Below, in pieces: positions 61,470-64,000 of a stretch of DNA of 64,000 bases. The stretch spans positions 54,451 to 118,450 of the forward strand of contig NZ_JARXXP010000020.1 of the NCBI RefSeq assembly GCF_029893965.1, in the 5' to 3' direction. Made by a program: the position numbers and the translations under genes. The notes below the pieces were generated by a model. That model ran no database searches and had not been told where the DNA came from. It saw only the letters and a program-made list of their open reading frames with translations. Within the stretch, counting starts at the first letter, position 1, and each line of letters opens with the position of its first letter. Origin of the DNA: Paenibacillus sp. PastM-3 (GTDB lineage: Bacteria; Bacillota; Bacilli; Paenibacillales; Paenibacillaceae).

Positions 61470-63362
61470 CTAAAAGTACAAATCCCACCCGATGATCAGC
61501 GCACTGAACAATACAGCCGACAGGCCGGACAGCACGTACAATACCTTTCTCAATCTTCCGCTGTTCGAGCGCCGCAGCTTCAGCAATAGCAGCACAATAT
61601 ATCCTGCGGCCAGCAGAATATAGATAATATTCAGTGCCAAATGAACATACACTCCGGTGTAGGCTGTGGCATTCATAGACCGGAAAAACATAATTGTATT
61701 GTTCAAAATAAAGACTAGACCGGCTATATTAAACCACATATAATACCTATCCAACCTGGACACCGGCTTATGTAATCTCTTAAAACGGCGGATCAGCCAG
61801 CGGATAAATTGATTGATAAGTGTAAACAGTGTAATAAAAGCACCCAGCCCCAGGGCAATGAGCGATATTCCGATGCTTTGTGCAGCAAAGCCGGAAAGCG
61901 GCAAATAATCCCCGTACATATTTGAAAGCTTGATAATCTTTCCCTGATCATCCCTTATAAAGTAGTCGATGCCCGACGAGTTAATTTTGGTGTAGGCATA
62001 AGGTGCAAACTGCCTGGAGGGATCTCCATTCCATTTGGATACCCGCGTATTAACAGGCTCGATATAGGCAAGATTGAGATATTCAATCATTTTACCGAAC
62101 CCGTGGATGACCCGGCGTGCACGTATGTAAGTCCCTTCTACCTCTGAGCTGTCCGGCAGCTCGCCGCTGTAAGCCGCTGGTGTGTAAGTACCAAAAACTC
62201 TGTCAACAAGCCCTACGCAGTACTGGCCCTCATTTTGCTGGTTAACCATGACGATCATCCCGAACCCCGAAACAGGGTCGAATACGAAATTGCTCGAAAA
62301 AGCCCATGTATTTCCGCCATGCTCCAGCGTTCGGACGGCATGCTCATTTACAAAAAATCCGTGGGCGACCCTTGGCACATTGGTGCCTTCATACATCAGA
62401 CTTGGCGTCAGCATCTGCTTAAGGGTCTCATCGCTCTGAAAAAGCGGACTTCTGCTCCCTGCCGGCGGCACAAGCGCAGCCATAAATTTCGCCGCATCTG
62501 CTGTGGTGCCGATAGCACCGCCTGCCGGATATATACCCATATATGTAATGTTTTTCTTGATCAGCTCCCGTTCAGCTGTATAGCCCTGAATCCTGCTTCT
62601 TGCAGCTGCAACAAAAGAATTGTCCTGCAGCGTCGGGTGAAGGGAAGTAGCATTCATTCCCAAGCTCTCAAAAATATGCTCTTTAACATATGTATAAAAC
62701 GGCACTCCGCTCTGCAGCTCTACAATGTAACCTGCCAGGGCAGCACCGTAATTGGAGTAAGCTACTACTGTACCCGGTTTGTACACCTGCCGGGGTTCAT
62801 AGATACGCAGCGCTTTATATAAATCGGGTACATCATCTTTCTCCATATAAAACAAATCGGTATACCGGTCCTGCCAGCCCGCATTATGATGCATCAGATT
62901 CAGCAGCGTGATCGGCTCATCGTATTTCAGCTTCTTGAAAAAGCCCTCGGGCAGATACTCCCGGATATCCGTCTGCAAATCCAGCTTGCCCTGCTCCACC
63001 AGCTGCATCACACTCGTCCAGACCAGCAGCTTCGTGACGGAGCCCCATTCAAACACCGTGTCCGTATCGGCGGCGACATTGTGTTCCACATCCGCTAATC
63101 CGTAGGCTTTGTTAAAAATAGTCCCTCCGTTGTTGACGACAGCAACGGATACGGCAGCAGTATTTACCTTACGGGCAGGAGTTATGTAAGAATCAATAAC
63201 GGCTTCAAGTGCAGACAGCCTGATTCCGGAAGGGCTCTCATCATTAGCCGGCACCACTCCTCCTTCTGCTGCATAAGCAGGAAATCCGGCAGACAGCAGT
63301 AATAAAACCGTCAGACAAATAACCGACGGCTTAAATAAGGCAAACCATCTTTGCAGGTTCAT
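61470..63362 (-). CDS. Membrane-anchored serine hydrolase (class C beta-lactamase fold)
   Basis: A 630-residue exported protein. A signal peptide (about 1-31) is followed by a class C beta-lactamase/esterase fold: Ser108-x-x-Lys111 in WGSVTK, Tyr-Ser-Asn in AYSNYGAA and the third-box EHGGNTWAF. A region of about 120 residues links it to four C-terminal transmembrane helices (about 492-518, 545-565, 572-595, 607-628). Such proteins may act on D-amino acid peptides or wall material; resistance to beta-lactams should not be assumed. GGAGG precedes the ATG. No clear operon partner is present. The 107 bp between it and licT's control region show no gene. Confidence 0.87.
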   Translation of the reverse strand: MNLQRWFALFKPSVICLTVLLLLSAGFPAYAAEGGVVPANDESPSGIRLSALEAVIDSYITPARKVNTAAVSVAVVNNGGTIFNKAYGLADVEHNVAADTDTVFEWGSVTKLLVWTSVMQLVEQGKLDLQTDIREYLPEGFFKKLKYDEPITLLNLMHHNAGWQDRYTDLFYMEKDDVPDLYKALRIYEPRQVYKPGTVVAYSNYGAALAGYIVELQSGVPFYTYVKEHIFESLGMNATSLHPTLQDNSFVAAARSRIQGYTAERELIKKNITYMGIYPAGGAIGTTADAAKFMAALVPPAGSRSPLFQSDETLKQMLTPSLMYEGTNVPRVAHGFFVNEHAVRTLEHGGNTWAFSSNFVFDPVSGFGMIVMVNQQNEGQYCVGLVDRVFGTYTPAAYSGELPDSSEVEGTYIRARRVIHGFGKMIEYLNLAYIEPVNTRVSKWNGDPSRQFAPYAYTKINSSGIDYFIRDDQGKIIKLSNMYGDYLPLSGFAAQSIGISLIALGLGAFITLFTLINQFIRWLIRRFKRLHKPVSRLDRYYMWFNIAGLVFILNNTIMFFRSMNATAYTGVYVHLALNIIYILLAAGYIVLLLLKLRRSNSGRLRKVLYVLSGLSAVLFSALIIGWDLYF

Positions 63363-63588
63363 GCACAGCCTCCTCTTGTAATGCTGGTATTAGTGTAAAT
63401 TACTCCCATAAGTGCGTATAACCGCTACTACGTTCCATTCAGGAATGCGGTGCAAATTTTTTCCTTTAACAACTTAGTCAGCATATAGTGCTACGGCAAT
63501 TGTACGTGTGTCTAACTTTTAAGACCGAATCGCAAACCGTCCAGTCTTCATCCCCCAAAAAAATAATTATCCATCCTGCACCATGCTC

Positions 63589-63770
63589 TAACGGACACCA
63601 GCGCTCTTATCAATGCGGAATATTCACCTTTGTCAGGCTAACGGACTCCAGTGCGCTTATTCGCCGGATTTCGCCCAAATTATCGCCCATTTGGAGCAAT
63701 AAGCGCATTACGGTCCGTTAGATTGTGAAAATACTCTCCACAAACCAAATAAAGGCTGTACGGTCCGTTA
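63589..63770. repeat. Four-module 182-bp intergenic element, family 2
   Basis: Four 22-nt modules: forward at 63589 and 63639, reverse ending at 63720 and 63770; offsets 50, 81 and 50 bp. Each begins TAACGGAC; three end in GC[GT]CTTAT and the fourth in CCTTTAT. The reverse pair share TAACGGACCGTA, the forward pair TAACGGAC.CCAG. The group II intron begins about 16 bp further right. The stretch 63363-63588 holds only upstream DNA of the hydrolase gene. Confidence 0.85.
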
Positions 63771-63785
63771 GCAGCATTCGGATTG

Positions 63786-64000
63786 AAATCGAGTAGGAGG
63801 GGGCGGCAAGCCCCCGTCCTCTCACACCACCGTACATGCGGGTCCGCATACGGCGGTTCCAAAAGGTTAACAAAGCTCCAAGTAACGTGAAAGCAAACTT
63901 TTCAACCCTTTCGCTTCCCAGTAGGAAGTCGGAAGGGCATTATTGGTGTTCCGGGACATTTCCCATGCTCCGCGCCGCGAGTTAGCCATCGCCAAACCTG
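63786..64000 (-). mobile_element. Group II intron, 3' end
   Basis: Read on the minus strand, the maturase end is followed by a domain V hairpin (63826-63862, with GCCGTATGCGG and CCGCATGTACGGTGG). A domain VI-like GC-rich hairpin follows (GGGGGC/GCCCCC) and then CCTCCTACTCGATT, the usual 3' end with the branch-site A. The exact last base is uncertain by a few positions. The 5' part lies beyond the window. Confidence 0.88.
63867..64000 (-). CDS. ltrA: Group II intron reverse transcriptase/maturase, C-terminal end
   Basis: Only the last 44 codons are in the window; the start lies to the right. The reading GLAMANSRRGAWEMSRN ... ALPTSYWEAKGLKSLLSRY ending in LELC-stop matches the C-terminal end of intron-encoded LtrA-type proteins, which splice and mobilise the intron. 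The stop codon lies just before domain V of the intron, the normal arrangement for an ORF in domain IV. Confidence 0.88.
   Translation of the reverse strand, partial: GLAMANSRRGAWEMSRNTNNALPTSYWEAKGLKSLLSRYLELC

Noticed and set aside
61470..63362. Calling the serine hydrolase a beta-lactamase resistance gene
   Set aside because: The SxxK and YxN boxes define a wide hydrolase superfamily, and the four C-terminal helices point to another cell-surface role.

Overview
The window reads as chromosomal DNA of a Gram-positive, moderately GC-rich bacterium of the Paenibacillus type. Signs are the yrr-type gene block next to alaS with a T-box leader, SLH-anchored xylan degradation, LplB/LplC-type sugar importers without their own ATPase, LicT-type RNA antitermination sites, strong GGAGG ribosome-binding sites with many GTG/TTG starts, and 14-bp cre-like sites. 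No sequence search was run, so family names rest on motifs, length and gene order.

Layout. 1-6.1 kb: end of ilvD, a NodB-YkoP deacetylase, an AI-2E-family exporter and a class B penicillin-binding protein, the last two overlapping tail to tail. 6.2-16.1 kb: two related methyl-accepting chemoreceptors bracket an intracellular mannan pathway (GH113 mannanase, cellobiose 2-epimerase, mannosylglucose phosphorylase) and its probable LacI-type regulator. 16.3-24.8 kb: housekeeping block yrrO, yrrN, mltG, two DUF1292 genes, ruvX, ireB-type gene and alaS with promoter and T-box. 24.9-27.1 kb: tRNA-Pro(CGG) followed by an AT-rich two-gene islet (putative secreted polymorphic toxin plus a membrane protein), closed by a 22-nt duplicate of the tRNA 3' half. 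27.1-31.2 kb: a 1331-residue SLH-anchored GH10 xylanase under a cre-like site.

32.0-39.3 kb: a tightly overlapping seven-gene operon, a complete peptide-type ABC importer coupled to a class V aminotransferase and an amidohydrolase. 39.5-40.9 kb: MATE exporter. 41.1-55.2 kb: a rhamnogalacturonan-type utilisation locus (two permeases, lipoprotein, membrane AraC regulator, YetA-like protein, DUF1961, NodB-like and FG-GAP proteins, divergent GH42). 56.3-61.3 kb: aryl-beta-glucoside system licT-bglP-bglH with two antiterminator targets; licT has an in-frame amber stop at codon 34. 61.5-63.4 kb: membrane-bound serine hydrolase. The right edge enters the 3' end of a group II intron.

The most unusual signal lies between genes. 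Five intergenic elements of 182-186 bp (12161, 31552, 55657, 55894, 63589) share one geometry: four 22-27-nt modules in the order forward, forward, reverse, reverse, with 51/82/51-bp spacing. They fall into three module families with different sequences, so the geometry is conserved while the sequence is not. A second hairpin-like repeat occurs at 17.7 kb and, apparently nested in itself, at 57.8 kb. I do not recognise either family as a described element.
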